Positions 8,714 to 17,189 of a DNA stretch of 64,000 bases are shown in pieces; position 1 is the stretch's first letter; each line of letters opens with the position of its first letter. The notes under the pieces are model-generated. The model worked only from the letters and a program-made list of their open reading frames with translations. It searched no databases and was not told the DNA's origin. Made by a program: the position numbers and the translations under genes. Location of the stretch: positions 1,550,001-1,614,000 of the forward strand of contig NZ_CP085953.1 in the NCBI RefSeq assembly GCF_020735385.1, given 5' to 3'. Source of the DNA: Granulicatella elegans. Lineage in GTDB: Bacteria; Bacillota; Bacilli; Lactobacillales; Aerococcaceae.

Positions 8714-10750
8714 TTATTTCGCGTGTTTTTTTCTGAAGTATCCTGTGATAGCAAATACAAGTCCGGATATTCCTAGTATCATTCCATTCAGGAATGAATT
8801 TGAACCCTCTCCGGTCTTTGGTAGATTTGTGTTTTGCACAGGCTTCTGTAGATTATTTTGAGCATCTGTTTTATTATTCTGTGCTTGTGCCATTTTCACA
8901 ACCAAATCGCTAACATTAATTGTATCTTTAGAATTATCTGGATATGTTATTGTTACATTTCCGTTTTCATCTACTTCTACTTGTGTATTTTTCGGGAAAT
9001 TATTTTTGTTTAATTCTTTTATTTTATTTTCGATTTCCTCTTTTCCTTTTTCTGTTAATTTTTCTAAATTTTTAACTTTTAGTTTATTTTTTGGAAGAAT
9101 AGGATTAATTGTTTCAGCAATTGGTTTTTCTTCTAAACTAGCCAATAGTAATTTTTTCTTTGCAATCTCATCTCTTAGATTTTTAATTTCTATATCTAAT
9201 TTTTTGATTTTTTCATCGATAGATTTTAGTTTTTCTTCAAGGTCTTTTTTCTCTGATTTTACTTGGTCTAGTGATGCTGACCTTAGCTTAAATCTTTCAA
9301 GTCCCTTTTTTTCTTCTTCTAGTTTTGAAAGTTTTTCTTTAAGAGTTTTTATCTCATTTGCTGTATTTTCACTTAAAGCCTTGCTAGCATTTTTTTCTTT
9401 TTCTAATTCTTCTATTTTTTTATTATTTGCGTCAATTTCTTTTTGAATTTCTGCTTTTTCTTTTTCAAGATCTTTAATTGCTTGGTCTTTGTTACCTACA
9501 GCCTTTAATTTATTTTGGTTTTCTTTAATAGTATTTTGAATATTTTTAAGATTTTCTTCTTCTGCTTGCAATTCATTTTTTGCGTTTTCAAAAATATGTT
9601 CTTGTTCTTCTTTTGCCTTCTTAAGTTCTTCAACTCTTGTTTGAGTTTCTTTTTTAGCCTCTTTTGTACTTTCAATCTGTTTTTCTAAATACTTTATTTT
9701 TTTATCAAGTTCATCTAAAGCTATAAAATCTTTTATTAATTCCTTGTTTTCTTTTAAACCTTTTTCAAATTTCTCTTTTAATTGTTCTGAAATTCTAATA
9801 GCAGTTTCTCCACCCACAATTTTATTTTCAAGCGTTTTTATTTCTTTTTGTAATTCTTCAATATCTGGCTTATAGCCTGGATTTCCATCCATAATTTTTT
9901 TGAGTTCAGCTTTTTTTATTTCCAAATCAGCCTTAGCCTTATTATATTTTTTTTCGGCATCTTTTTTGGTTATATCATTGATTGCATTATTCTTTTCTAT
10001 TTCTGCAATATTTTCTTCAATTTTTGCCCTATCTATCTTAGAGTTGTTCGTTTTTTCTTTAAGTTTTTCTTTTTCTTCTTTTAACTTAGACAAGTCTTTT
10101 TCAGCATTAACTAAATCCAAATCATATCTTTCAATAAGGGCATTTTCCTTATTATAATCCTTTGTTTTCTTAGTTAAATTTTCATTTTTCTTATCTACAT
10201 TCGCCTTTAAAGCTTTTGTTTTTTCCAAAAATTCTTTTTCTTTTTCCTTATCTTCTTCTATACTTTTTTCAAGACCCTCTTTATCCTTTGCTGGATTAAA
10301 GTTTTTTACATCCTCAATTTCTTTTTCCTTTTGTTCAAGTTCTTTTCTTAAATTTTCTTTTTTCTCATTAGCTTTTGCTAATTTTTCATCAAAAGTTTTA
10401 AGTTTTTTTTGGTTTTCAGCTTCTTTATCCTCAAGTTCCTTGATTTTATTTTTTAATTCATCAATTTCCTTAGCTAAATTGTCATTTTTCTTGGATAATT
10501 TACCAGAAATTTCAGATTTTTCTTTAAGCAATCTTTCTCTTTCATTTATTTTTTCTGATAATTCTTTTTCCATTTGTGCTATTTCTTTTTTTATAATCTC
10601 AATTTTATTTTCAATCTTAGCCTTGTAGTCAATTTTTGTAGGATTTACCTCAGCATTTTCTTTAGCCTTTACCAAATCTACTTTTGAAATAAGTATGCTT
10701 GATGACAGGGCCGCAACCATTGCGTATTTTGCTATTTTTTGTTTTTTCAT
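8714..10750 (-). CDS. LPXTG-anchored coiled-coil surface protein
   Basis: The 678-aa sortase substrate has a signal peptide at residues 1-29 (MKKQKIAKYAMVAALSSS...KA), about 500 residues of almost continuous Lys/Glu-rich heptads, a short globular segment near 555-620 (NGNVTITYPDNSKDTINVSDL) resembling one Rib-like repeat, and LPKTGEGSNS at 643 followed by a hydrophobic helix and basic tail. It should extend from the peptidoglycan as a fibrous stalk. It lies between an IS and broken mobile genes and has extremely AT-rich codons, which suggests acquisition by transfer. The ligand is unknown. Confidence 0.88.
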   Translation of the reverse strand: MKKQKIAKYAMVAALSSSILISKVDLVKAKENAEVNPTKIDYKAKIENKIEIIKKEIAQMEKELSEKINERERLLKEKSEISGKLSKKNDNLAKEIDELKNKIKELEDKEAENQKKLKTFDEKLAKANEKKENLRKELEQKEKEIEDVKNFNPAKDKEGLEKSIEEDKEKEKEFLEKTKALKANVDKKNENLTKKTKDYNKENALIERYDLDLVNAEKDLSKLKEEKEKLKEKTNNSKIDRAKIEENIAEIEKNNAINDITKKDAEKKYNKAKADLEIKKAELKKIMDGNPGYKPDIEELQKEIKTLENKIVGGETAIRISEQLKEKFEKGLKENKELIKDFIALDELDKKIKYLEKQIESTKEAKKETQTRVEELKKAKEEQEHIFENAKNELQAEEENLKNIQNTIKENQNKLKAVGNKDQAIKDLEKEKAEIQKEIDANNKKIEELEKEKNASKALSENTANEIKTLKEKLSKLEEEKKGLERFKLRSASLDQVKSEKKDLEEKLKSIDEKIKKLDIEIKNLRDEIAKKKLLLASLEEKPIAETINPILPKNKLKVKNLEKLTEKGKEEIENKIKELNKNNFPKNTQVEVDENGNVTITYPDNSKDTINVSDLVVKMAQAQNNKTDAQNNLQKPVQNTNLPKTGEGSNSFLNGMILGISGLVFAITGYFRKKHAK

Positions 10751-10805
10751 GTTTTATACCTCTTTTTTTATATTGTTTTTGTTGTGTTTTATATATTGCT
10801 TTTTG

Positions 10806-10834
10806 ATATTAGCAAACTGAAACTAAACTGTCAA
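10806..10834 (-). promoter_or_regulatory. Sigma-A promoter of the LPXTG protein
   Basis: On the minus strand a consensus -35 TTGACA (10834-10829) is separated by exactly 17 bp from a -10 TAATAT (10811-10806). The ATG at 10750 lies 56 nt past the -10 box, behind AGAGGT. No operator was recognised. Confidence 0.8.
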
Positions 10835-10863
10835 CAAAATCCAAAACAAACTATATAAAGTAC

Positions 10864-10902
10864 AAAAATAATTCATAATTCTGCTTTTTATGAATTATTT
10901 TT
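10864..10902. terminator. Perfect hairpin with A/T flanks, probable bidirectional terminator
   Basis: Fifteen bases (10864-10878) pair perfectly with 10888-10902 around a 9-base loop, with T-runs on both strands. It separates the surface-protein promoter from the phage and relaxase debris upstream. Confidence 0.65.
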
Positions 10903-10958
10903 TAATTTTTATAAATTTTATATATTTTTAAAAATTAAGATAATAAAAAATTTTACTC

Positions 10959-11402
10959 TTAAATTTCTAGTAATAAAATTAAGCTACGTACCATCTCGAG
11001 AGCAGTTGATACATCTGTATTATTAAGTTGAGCAAACTTTATGAACTTACCGGATAAGGTTTCAAGTTTTTGACCAGTAAGACAAAACCTAGTATTTACT
11101 TCACCAATAGCAGCACCCATCGCTACGATAGGTGCTGTAACATGAGTAGATAAATCTTTACCAACTTCTTTAATTTTATCTCCTACCTCTTTCATAGAAA
11201 CAGATAATGCTGATGGTACTTACTTTGCTTCTTCCTGAAGGGATTTCAGATTATTTTCTATTTCGATGATTTCTCTTTGAAGGGCATCATGCTTATCTTG
11301 ACCAAGTTCTCCATTTTCAAATTCCTGAATGTGTGCATTGTTATAGTAGCACTTATAGTCTGTTTATACTCATCGTATTTTGCTTGCAGATTTCCAAATA
11401 AA
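10959..11402 (-). pseudogene. Phage tail tape-measure protein, decayed N-terminal fragment
   Basis: Pieces of a tape-measure N-terminus are recognisable: QAKYDEYKQTISAT, then in another frame FENGELGQDKHDALQREI and IENNLKSLQEEAK, a TAA stop, and then VGDKIKEVGKDLSTHVTAP joined to FCLTGQKLETLSGKFIKFA. At least one frameshift, one nonsense codon and an internal deletion are present. No other tail genes accompany it, so this is prophage or element debris. Identification rests on the characteristic KEVGDKIKEVGK-HVTAP and LETLSGKFIKFA blocks. Confidence 0.65.
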
Positions 11403-11745
11403 AAGAAGTGATTTCTTTTATCTTGTTCTTGATGGTTTTTACTAAAGAATTATGCTTTTTAATTTCTCTGTTGATATTTCCTTTGTCGGTTTCAAATCTT
11501 TTTTTCTCTAAGGTACTGGCACTTGCTCCTAAATGAATGGATGGATGGGATTTCTTCTATCCCTTGTCTTTTCTAGGAGCGATAATCCGCTCTCTTTTCC
11601 TGATGATTTTTTCTAAATACTGATTACAAAGGTTTGCAAAATTCTCTCGTCATTTCTCTTCGTTTCCCTTATCGTTCCAGTCCGTCAGTTCTACTTTTCT
11701 TGTTTTGTAGTTACCGCTTTTTAGTTTTATCTTTTCTCCCTTTTC
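11403..11745 (-). pseudogene. MobA/MobL-type relaxase, decayed fragment
   Basis: The minus strand encodes SGNYKTRKVELTDWNDKGNEEK, a stop where a Trp codon is expected, RENFANLCNQYLEKIIRKRE, then IEEIPSIH followed in a shifted frame by HLGASASTLEKKRFETDKGN and NREIKKHNSLVKTIKNKIKE. These are the TDWNDRGN-type, WANLCN-type, IPTIHLGVAAS-type and ERGNINRE-type blocks of mobilisation relaxases. It carries at least one stop and one frameshift. The fragment runs straight into tape-measure sequence, so two unrelated genes have been joined by deletion. Confidence 0.7.
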
Positions 11746-11860
11746 TAATTTTGTTCTTCTTTTTTCATTTTAGACAAATAAAAACAGTAAACCTTTTTTT
11801 GATTTACTGTTCTTATGGTATCTCTTATCTAATTATTAAATTGTTTATGCAACTCTAAAT

Positions 11861-12367
11861 TTATCTTCCTAAAAAGCCAACAACCAAAGCTTGAATTGTA
11901 GCTATAATTGGTATAAGAAAAAATGGAACTAATAAAAAATGTTCTTTAACTGCTAAATGTTTCATCCAATTATTAAACTCATAATCTTTGTGTCCCTCTG
12001 TTCCCGGAATAACTATCTTTTCTTTATATTTTCCTTGAAATAAGAGACAATCCAATAACAAAAAATCTCCTATATTTAATATACTCCAATGAATGTATCC
12101 CATCCAAAATATATTCCAAAAGCCAACAACTCCTGAATATAAAATACTTATTGTTGAATAAATAAAACAAACTCCCACAATAATGATAGTAAGTGTCATA
12201 TTTATCTTTTTCTCTTGCTTTGTCATTTGTTTCGGAGCTGTTTTCTGGATAGCCTTTGGATAAGAATCCAAAAAGAATCTTGGATTAATAAGTACTAGAG
12301 AAGCCACTGTACCGTTAAAAATAGCTGCTATAGCAATTCCGACAAGAATTGCTTGAAATAAATCCAT
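11861..12367 (-). CDS. Unrecognised multi-pass membrane protein
   Basis: The likely start at 12367 (MDLFQAILVG) follows AAGGAGGT with 7-nt spacing, giving 168 residues. Four hydrophobic segments are apparent, near residues 5-25, 60-80, 88-110 and 140-165, separated by a Lys-rich loop (PKQMTKQEKKINM) and a polar loop (IPGTEGHKDYEFNNWMKH). I do not recognise the family. It is 33 nt downstream of the broken ATC-hydrolase-like gene, with which it may once have formed an operon. The frame looks intact although both sides are degraded. Confidence 0.7.
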   Translation of the reverse strand: MDLFQAILVGIAIAAIFNGTVASLVLINPRFFLDSYPKAIQKTAPKQMTKQEKKINMTLTIIIVGVCFIYSTISILYSGVVGFWNIFWMGYIHWSILNIGDFLLLDCLLFQGKYKEKIVIPGTEGHKDYEFNNWMKHLAVKEHFLLVPFFLIPIIATIQALVVGFLGR

Positions 12368-12399
12368 AAAATCAACCTCCTTCATATAATCCTAATTGT

Positions 12400-12686
12400 T
12401 CACATTTGATTCTTAGTCTTATCTCCAACAATCCAATAATCACATATTTCTCCCCCGGATGCTAATGTCTGTTTTCTATGAAGCACTGCTTTCCTTTTCT
12501 CAAACACAATGTGATCAACATCACAGCACAAAGGCAATAAATCAAGATAACCATTTTCTCTAGAAAATTTTTCCATAGGACACCTTGTAAAGTAATAATA
12601 GAACCATCCTTAAGAAGATTTTTATCAAAATTAAAATCCCATGTATTATTCTTATATTTCTGATGTTTATCGGTCCATTCTCTCAT
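12400..12686 (-). pseudogene. ATC-hydrolase-like protein, frameshifted C-terminal fragment
   Basis: Near the 3' end the minus strand reads GWFYYYFTRCPMEKFSRENG, ...LPLCCDVDHIVFEKRKAVLH and RKQTLASGGEICDYW before a TGA at 12400. This matches the Cys-Pro block and final RTxTLAxGGxxCDF block of the L-2-amino-thiazoline-4-carboxylate hydrolase family. The preceding segment (REWTDKHQKYKNNTWDFNFD) lies in a different frame and the N-terminal half is absent. The gene is therefore frameshifted and truncated. The family often accompanies transporters or regulators; no function is implied here. Confidence 0.6.
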
Positions 12687-12738
12687 TCATCACCATAACA
12701 AGCAATAATGTTAAAATCAAAATTTTCCCTCCTTCCTC

Positions 12739-13000
12739 TTAAGTAAGAATCCTAAAATTAGTATTATTTTTATAACGTGCTTGTCCTGTTTCGGTAAAAT
12801 ATTCCTTGTAATAAATGATCTTTCAGTTTTGATTTTCATTTGTGTAACAGTTCCACATTTTAATTCACGACTAATCGTAGAACGATTTCTACCAAGTTTT
12901 CATGCGATTTCTGATTGAGATTTTCCTTATTTATAAAGTACCTCGATTTTTCCTCTTTCGATGCTGAAAGATAATTGTAAGATTATTTTGTGGTACTATT
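12739..13000 (-). pseudogene. IS30-family transposase, decayed N-terminal fragment
   Basis: One frame reads LSFSIERGKIEVLYK, stop, GKSQSEIA, stop, KLGRNRSTISRELKCGTVTQ, the N-terminal HTH block of IS30 transposases. A second frame continues YYKEYFTETGQARYKNN, which is also IS30-like. Two in-frame stops and at least one frameshift are present, and the catalytic core is missing. No terminal inverted repeats were recognised. Confidence 0.75.
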
Positions 13001-13110
13001 TTCTTTAAATATCACTATCACTCCTATACTTTGTTTTCTTCGACTTAAGTCTATCAGATAGTTATGTCTTTTTGTTGCACTTCATTTTACAATTCAGCAA
13101 ATCTTTTTTA

Positions 13111-13752
13111 TTATTTGCTAATTTTATACGAATACACTGCAGTAATACCAATCGTTAGCACCAAACCGATACTCACAAGAACCAATGCTAATTTGTTTCC
13201 CACAAATAATGAGATTAAAATAAAGATGATTCCACTAATCATACTCGCAAATCCAAAGAATCGTTGTGTTTTACGGAAAGCTTCATCATTGTCCATAATC
13301 CATGGCACACGGAATCCAAAGTGCTTATTCGTTTCTTTAATTTTAGGACTAACATTTCCAATCACTATCGTAAATCCCCCAATAAGAAATGCCATCAAAC
13401 GTCCCATTTGAGAACCCATACTAACTCCTGTCAAAATTAAGACAAATTGGAAAAAGGCGATTGCGTTAAAGAATAGTAATGAAACTCTGAAAATATAACG
13501 ACTAATTTCTTTATTTCGACTTCCGACCAATTCTTTATAATCAATCCATTTGAACAAACCAGAAAAACATAAAATAAAGATTGGTAATATGACAATCGTC
13601 CAACGTGAAGCAGTTGCAATTACATTTCCTTCTAAATCAAAACGAGAGGGGATTGTCTCGGGTGCATACCAAACAACGCATAAAGCAAGTAATATAGGTA
13701 AAAAAGTCAAAATGACATCTAATAAATAAATTTTTCTTTGTTCAACTAACAT
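13111..13752 (-). CDS. SdpI-family immunity/membrane protein
   Basis: The 213-aa protein has a DUF1648-type N-terminal segment (PETIPSRFDLEGNVIATASRW) and the SdpI signature NKHFGFRVPWIMDNDEAFRKTQRFFG. About six transmembrane helices are visible. In Bacillus, SdpI protects the producer from the SdpC toxin and sequesters SdpR. The start at 13752 follows GGGGGA and lies one base past the ArsR-type gene stop, so the two are translationally coupled. No SdpC-like toxin gene is nearby, so this may be orphan immunity or an envelope-stress module. Confidence 0.82.
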   Translation of the reverse strand: MLVEQRKIYLLDVILTFLPILLALCVVWYAPETIPSRFDLEGNVIATASRWTIVILPIFILCFSGLFKWIDYKELVGSRNKEISRYIFRVSLLFFNAIAFFQFVLILTGVSMGSQMGRLMAFLIGGFTIVIGNVSPKIKETNKHFGFRVPWIMDNDEAFRKTQRFFGFASMISGIIFILISLFVGNKLALVLVSIGLVLTIGITAVYSYKISK

Positions 13753-13753
13753 A

Positions 13754-14020
13754 TTATTTTCCCCCAATAATTGAATTCATCCAAACAATTGCCTCTTCTA
13801 AAACGGTTAAATTTAATTCATAAAAAATGAAGTTCTTTTCTTTTGTTTCATAAATTAAATCCGCCTGTTTTAACTTTTTTAAATGGTACGACAATGCTTG
13901 CGGTGTGATTTGTAATCTATTTGCTAAGTCACCTGTATTCGTTCTTCCCTGTCGTAAAATCTCTAAAATCTTGCGACGGTTTTCATCCGATAAGGCTGAC
14001 AAAATTTCATTAACAGACAT
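13754..14020 (-). CDS. ArsR-family transcriptional repressor (SdpR-like)
   Basis: This 88-aa winged-helix protein begins MSVNEILSALSDENRRKIL and contains the HTH LANRLQITPQALSYHLKKLK followed by the wing segment ADLIYETKEKNFIFYELN. It lacks the metal-binding ELCVC cysteines, which fits the metal-independent SdpR/autorepressor group. Its coupling to the SdpI gene suggests it represses its own operon. A palindrome-rich stretch (TATTTAAAATTTCCTTTAAATA, about 14035-14058) just upstream could be its operator. Confidence 0.85.
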   Translation of the reverse strand: MSVNEILSALSDENRRKILEILRQGRTNTGDLANRLQITPQALSYHLKKLKQADLIYETKEKNFIFYELNLTVLEEAIVWMNSIIGGK

Positions 14021-14136
14021 ACCCTCATCTCTTTCTATTTAAAATTTCCTTTAAATAGATAATACTCCTTCTGAAATCAAAAAGCAAGAGTTATTTAAAA
14101 ATATTTTTAAATAGGTGGTTCGATTTTTTCGCATAA

Positions 14137-14166
14137 AAAACACCGGTACTTTAAGTCCGGTGTTTT
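14137..14166 (-). terminator. Terminator of the Fic gene
   Basis: AAAACACCGG and CCGGTGTTTT form a perfect 10-bp stem with a 10-base loop, with a T-run on the minus strand. It lies 45 nt beyond the Fic stop codon. Confidence 0.9.
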
Positions 14167-14211
14167 AGATAAGTTCCAAAAAACTTTATCGCTATTAGTG
14201 TATTTATATGA

Positions 14212-15030
14212 TCACTCATGAATTCTAAGATCACGATTGGATAACGGATAATTCTCATTCAACAATAAATTTTTAAGAAATAACTCTAGATACTCCGTCG
14301 TTTCATGAATTCCTTTTGGTAAATTCGTATAATTCGCACGAAGAAGTGCATTTCTAAAATACCAAGAATGCTCTGCAAAACTCTTATTTGTCACAGTAAA
14401 TCCAAGAGTTCTTAAATATTTAATAAAAAATACGGCAGTCGTTATTGTATTTCCTTCTCCAAAAATATGAATTTGCCATAATCTGGAAATAAACACCGCT
14501 AAATGATGAATGATTTCCTCCATTGTCAACCCTTTATAACTAAACTCTCTTTCTCTAGAAAAATCATAGTCAAGGGTTGCTTCTAATTCAGAAGCACTTC
14601 CGTACAAAATGGTGTCTCCATCTAGTACCCATTCTTTTTTAGTAATATTATATACTCTTATCTTACCCGCATGTGGATAAATTCCTTGAAATAATTTTCG
14701 ATGAATAGAAATATACTCCTGTGGTGTAAATGAAAATGCTGTTTCAGAAAGAAGTTGAGCAATTCGAGAAGCTACTTTATCGGCTTCTTCTGTACGTTCA
14801 CTTTCAGGTGAGTGTACTTCTTTTTCTTCATAATAAGAATCAATTCGGTCTAATGCTTCTTCAATCGTAATGTACCCTTCAATATTCTGAGTAGCTGTTT
14901 CGATTAAATATTGAGATGGTTTTAATCCATCGACATCTTGTAAACCAATAGCTGTACGCCATGCATAAACTTTTTTCTGTTTATCTGGCTCTGATTCTTT
15001 TAAGTATTCTTTAAATGGATCAATTTCCAC
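14212..15030 (-). CDS. Fic-domain protein with an altered active-site motif
   Basis: The 272-residue protein has an N-terminal helical region and a Fic domain covering about residues 95-240. Fic enzymes transfer AMP or another phosphate-containing moiety using HPFx[D/E]GNGR. Here the motif is HIFGEGNTIT, so His, Phe, Glu, Gly and Asn remain but the Pro is Ile and the Arg, which normally contacts nucleotide phosphates, is also Ile. The frame is otherwise intact. Activity may be lost or changed. It is monocistronic, between a terminator and the lepA-side repeat. Confidence 0.82.
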   Translation of the reverse strand: MEIDPFKEYLKESEPDKQKKVYAWRTAIGLQDVDGLKPSQYLIETATQNIEGYITIEEALDRIDSYYEEKEVHSPESERTEEADKVASRIAQLLSETAFSFTPQEYISIHRKLFQGIYPHAGKIRVYNITKKEWVLDGDTILYGSASELEATLDYDFSREREFSYKGLTMEEIIHHLAVFISRLWQIHIFGEGNTITTAVFFIKYLRTLGFTVTNKSFAEHSWYFRNALLRANYTNLPKGIHETTEYLELFLKNLLLNENYPLSNRDLRIHE

Positions 15031-15191
15031 CCCATCATACTCCTTTCCTAGAACTTTTACTTATTAGTATAACATTTTTTAAACCATTTATCATCTGTAG
15101 GAACGTTAATGCATGAAAACAAAAAATTTTCACAGTAGCATGAGTAAAATAAGACATTCAAACGCCAATCCATAAAAGAATGACACAATAC

Positions 15192-15335
15192 AAATGACTT
15201 TTTACCGTAGTAGAAGTAATATAAGGCTGAATGTCTTATATTACAGGAAAACTTGAGACCTTAGGCTCAAGTTTTAGCAATGAGATTCGCTTTAGCGAAG
15301 CTGCTTGCGTCCTTTACTACAGTAAAAAGTCATTT
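15192..15335. repeat. Modular intergenic repeat, long form, core on plus strand (copy 2)
   Basis: Outer arms 15192-15205 and 15322-15335 are perfect complements and extend with GTAGTA/TACTAC. Inside are a variable hairpin (15216-15243), the conserved TTGAGACC/GGCTCAA hairpin (15249-15275) and the core AGCAATGAGATTCGC...GCTGCTTGCGTCCT (15276-15313). It lies 6 nt past the lepA stop, where a terminator would be expected. Confidence 0.82.
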
Positions 15336-15341
15336 AAAAAA

Positions 15342-17171
15342 CTACTTTTCTTCCTCGTTAAGGTTAAGTACTGACATAAACGCTTCTTGTGGTACTTCAA
15401 CGGATCCCACTTGTTTCATACGTTTCTTACCTTCTTTTTGTTTCTCTAATAACTTACGCTTACGAGAAACGTCTCCACCATAACATTTTGCCAATACGTT
15501 CTTACGTAACGCTTTAATGTTTGTACGAGATAAAATTTTGTTTCCAATTGCTGCTTGAATTGGCACTTCAAATTGTTGACGAGGAATTAATGTTCTTAAT
15601 TTTTCAGTAATAGCTTTACCACGATTATAAGCAAAGTCTTTATGAACGATAATACTTAAGGCATCGACTACTTCGCCATTTAACATAATATCCATCTTCA
15701 CTAGTTTGCTTTCACGATAGCCGATTAAATCATAGTCTAGTGATGCATATCCTTTTGTACTTGATTTCAATGAATCGAAGAAATCAAAAATAATTTCAGA
15801 TAGAGGCATTTCATAAATCACATTAACACGATATTCATCCAAGTAATCCATTGTTACAAAAGTACCACGTTTACGTTGGCAAATATCCATTACACTTCCC
15901 ACATACTCATTCGGTACCATAATAGACGCTTTTACATAAGGTTCTTGAATCGATTGAACACTTGATTGGTCTGGCATTTCAGCAGGGTTTGAAACCACTA
16001 CTTCTGTTCCATCTGTTTTTTGAACATGGTAAATTACCGATGGAGCTGTTGTAATTAAGTCTAAATCAAATTCACGTTCTAAACGTTCTTGAATAACATC
16101 CATATGTAGTAATCCTAAGAAACCACAACGGAAACCAAATCCTAATGCCTGAGAAGTTTCAGCTTCAAATTGTAATGCAGCATCATTTAATTGTAATTTT
16201 TCCAATGCATCACGTAAATCATTATATTTAGAAGAATCAATTGGATACAAACCACAGTACACCATTGGATTCATTTTACGATAACCTGATAAAGGTTCGC
16301 TTGCTGGATTGTTCGCTAATGTAACCGTATCCCCTACACGCGTATCTTGAATAGTTTTAATAGAAGCGGTAATATACCCTACATCTCCAACCATTAAATA
16401 GTCACGACTTATTGGTTTTGGAGAGAAAATACCAACATCCACAACATCAAAAGTTTTCCCATTACTCATTAATTGAATTTTGTCCCCTGGTCTAACAATC
16501 CCGTTTTGAATTCGAACATTTAAGACTACCCCACGGTAAGCATCATACACTGAGTCGAAAATCAAAGCTTGTAATGGCGCTTCTAAGTCTCCAGTAGGTG
16601 CTGGAATTTTATGAACAATTTGTTCTAAAATTTCTGGAATTCCAATTCCCACTTTAGCACTGGCAAGAACGGCTTCACTTGCGTCAATCCCAATCACATC
16701 TTCAATTTCCGTGCGCACACGTTCAGGATCTGCAGCAGGTAGGTCAATTTTATTAATAACTGGAACAATTTCTAAGTCATTATCAATCGCTAAATACACA
16801 TTCGCTAATGTTTGAGCTTCAATCCCTTGAGCAGCATCAACTACAAGAATTGCTCCTTCACAAGCTGCCAAGCTACGGCTCACTTCATACGTAAAGTCCA
16901 CGTGCCCTGGAGTATCAATTAAGTGGAAAATATACTCTGTTCCATCATTGGCATCATACGTTAATTCCACCGCATTTAATTTAATCGTAATACCACGTTC
17001 ACGTTCTAAATCCATAGAGTCTAATAATTGATCCTGCATTTCACGATCAGCAACGGTATCTGTTGCTTGTAAAATACGGTCAGCTAAAGTTGACTTTCCA
17101 TGGTCAATATGCGCAATAATTGAGAAGTTTCTGATGCGCTCTTGTCGTTTTCTCATTTCTTCTAAATTCAT
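15342..17171 (-). CDS. lepA: Elongation factor 4 (LepA)
   Basis: The 609-aa translational GTPase is the normal length for EF4, which acts on stalled or mis-translocated ribosomes. The G-domain is clear (G1 [10 protein letters not shown] near residue 20, G3 DTPGHVDF, G4 NKIDLP), followed by EF-G-like domains II, III and V and the LepA-specific C-terminal domain ending [20 protein letters not shown]. It is 18 nt downstream of mgtE on the same strand and could be co-transcribed with it. No anomalies were seen. Confidence 0.97.
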   Translation of the reverse strand: MNLEEMRKRQERIRNFSIIAHIDHGKSTLADRILQATDTVADREMQDQLLDSMDLERERGITIKLNAVELTYDANDGTEYIFHLIDTPGHVDFTYEVSRSLAACEGAILVVDAAQGIEAQTLANVYLAIDNDLEIVPVINKIDLPAADPERVRTEIEDVIGIDASEAVLASAKVGIGIPEILEQIVHKIPAPTGDLEAPLQALIFDSVYDAYRGVVLNVRIQNGIVRPGDKIQLMSNGKTFDVVDVGIFSPKPISRDYLMVGDVGYITASIKTIQDTRVGDTVTLANNPASEPLSGYRKMNPMVYCGLYPIDSSKYNDLRDALEKLQLNDAALQFEAETSQALGFGFRCGFLGLLHMDVIQERLEREFDLDLITTAPSVIYHVQKTDGTEVVVSNPAEMPDQSSVQSIQEPYVKASIMVPNEYVGSVMDICQRKRGTFVTMDYLDEYRVNVIYEMPLSEIIFDFFDSLKSSTKGYASLDYDLIGYRESKLVKMDIMLNGEVVDALSIIVHKDFAYNRGKAITEKLRTLIPRQQFEVPIQAAIGNKILSRTNIKALRKNVLAKCYGGDVSRKRKLLEKQKEGKKRMKQVGSVEVPQEAFMSVLNLNEEEK

Positions 17172-17189
17172 TCATAATCTCCTTCATGT

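Noticed and set aside
9006-10628. Several plus-strand hydrophobic frames (for example 146 codons at 9006)
   Set aside because: They are antisense to the Lys/Glu-rich coiled-coil gene; AAA/GAA codons read backwards give Phe/Ser/Leu, which imitates membrane protein.
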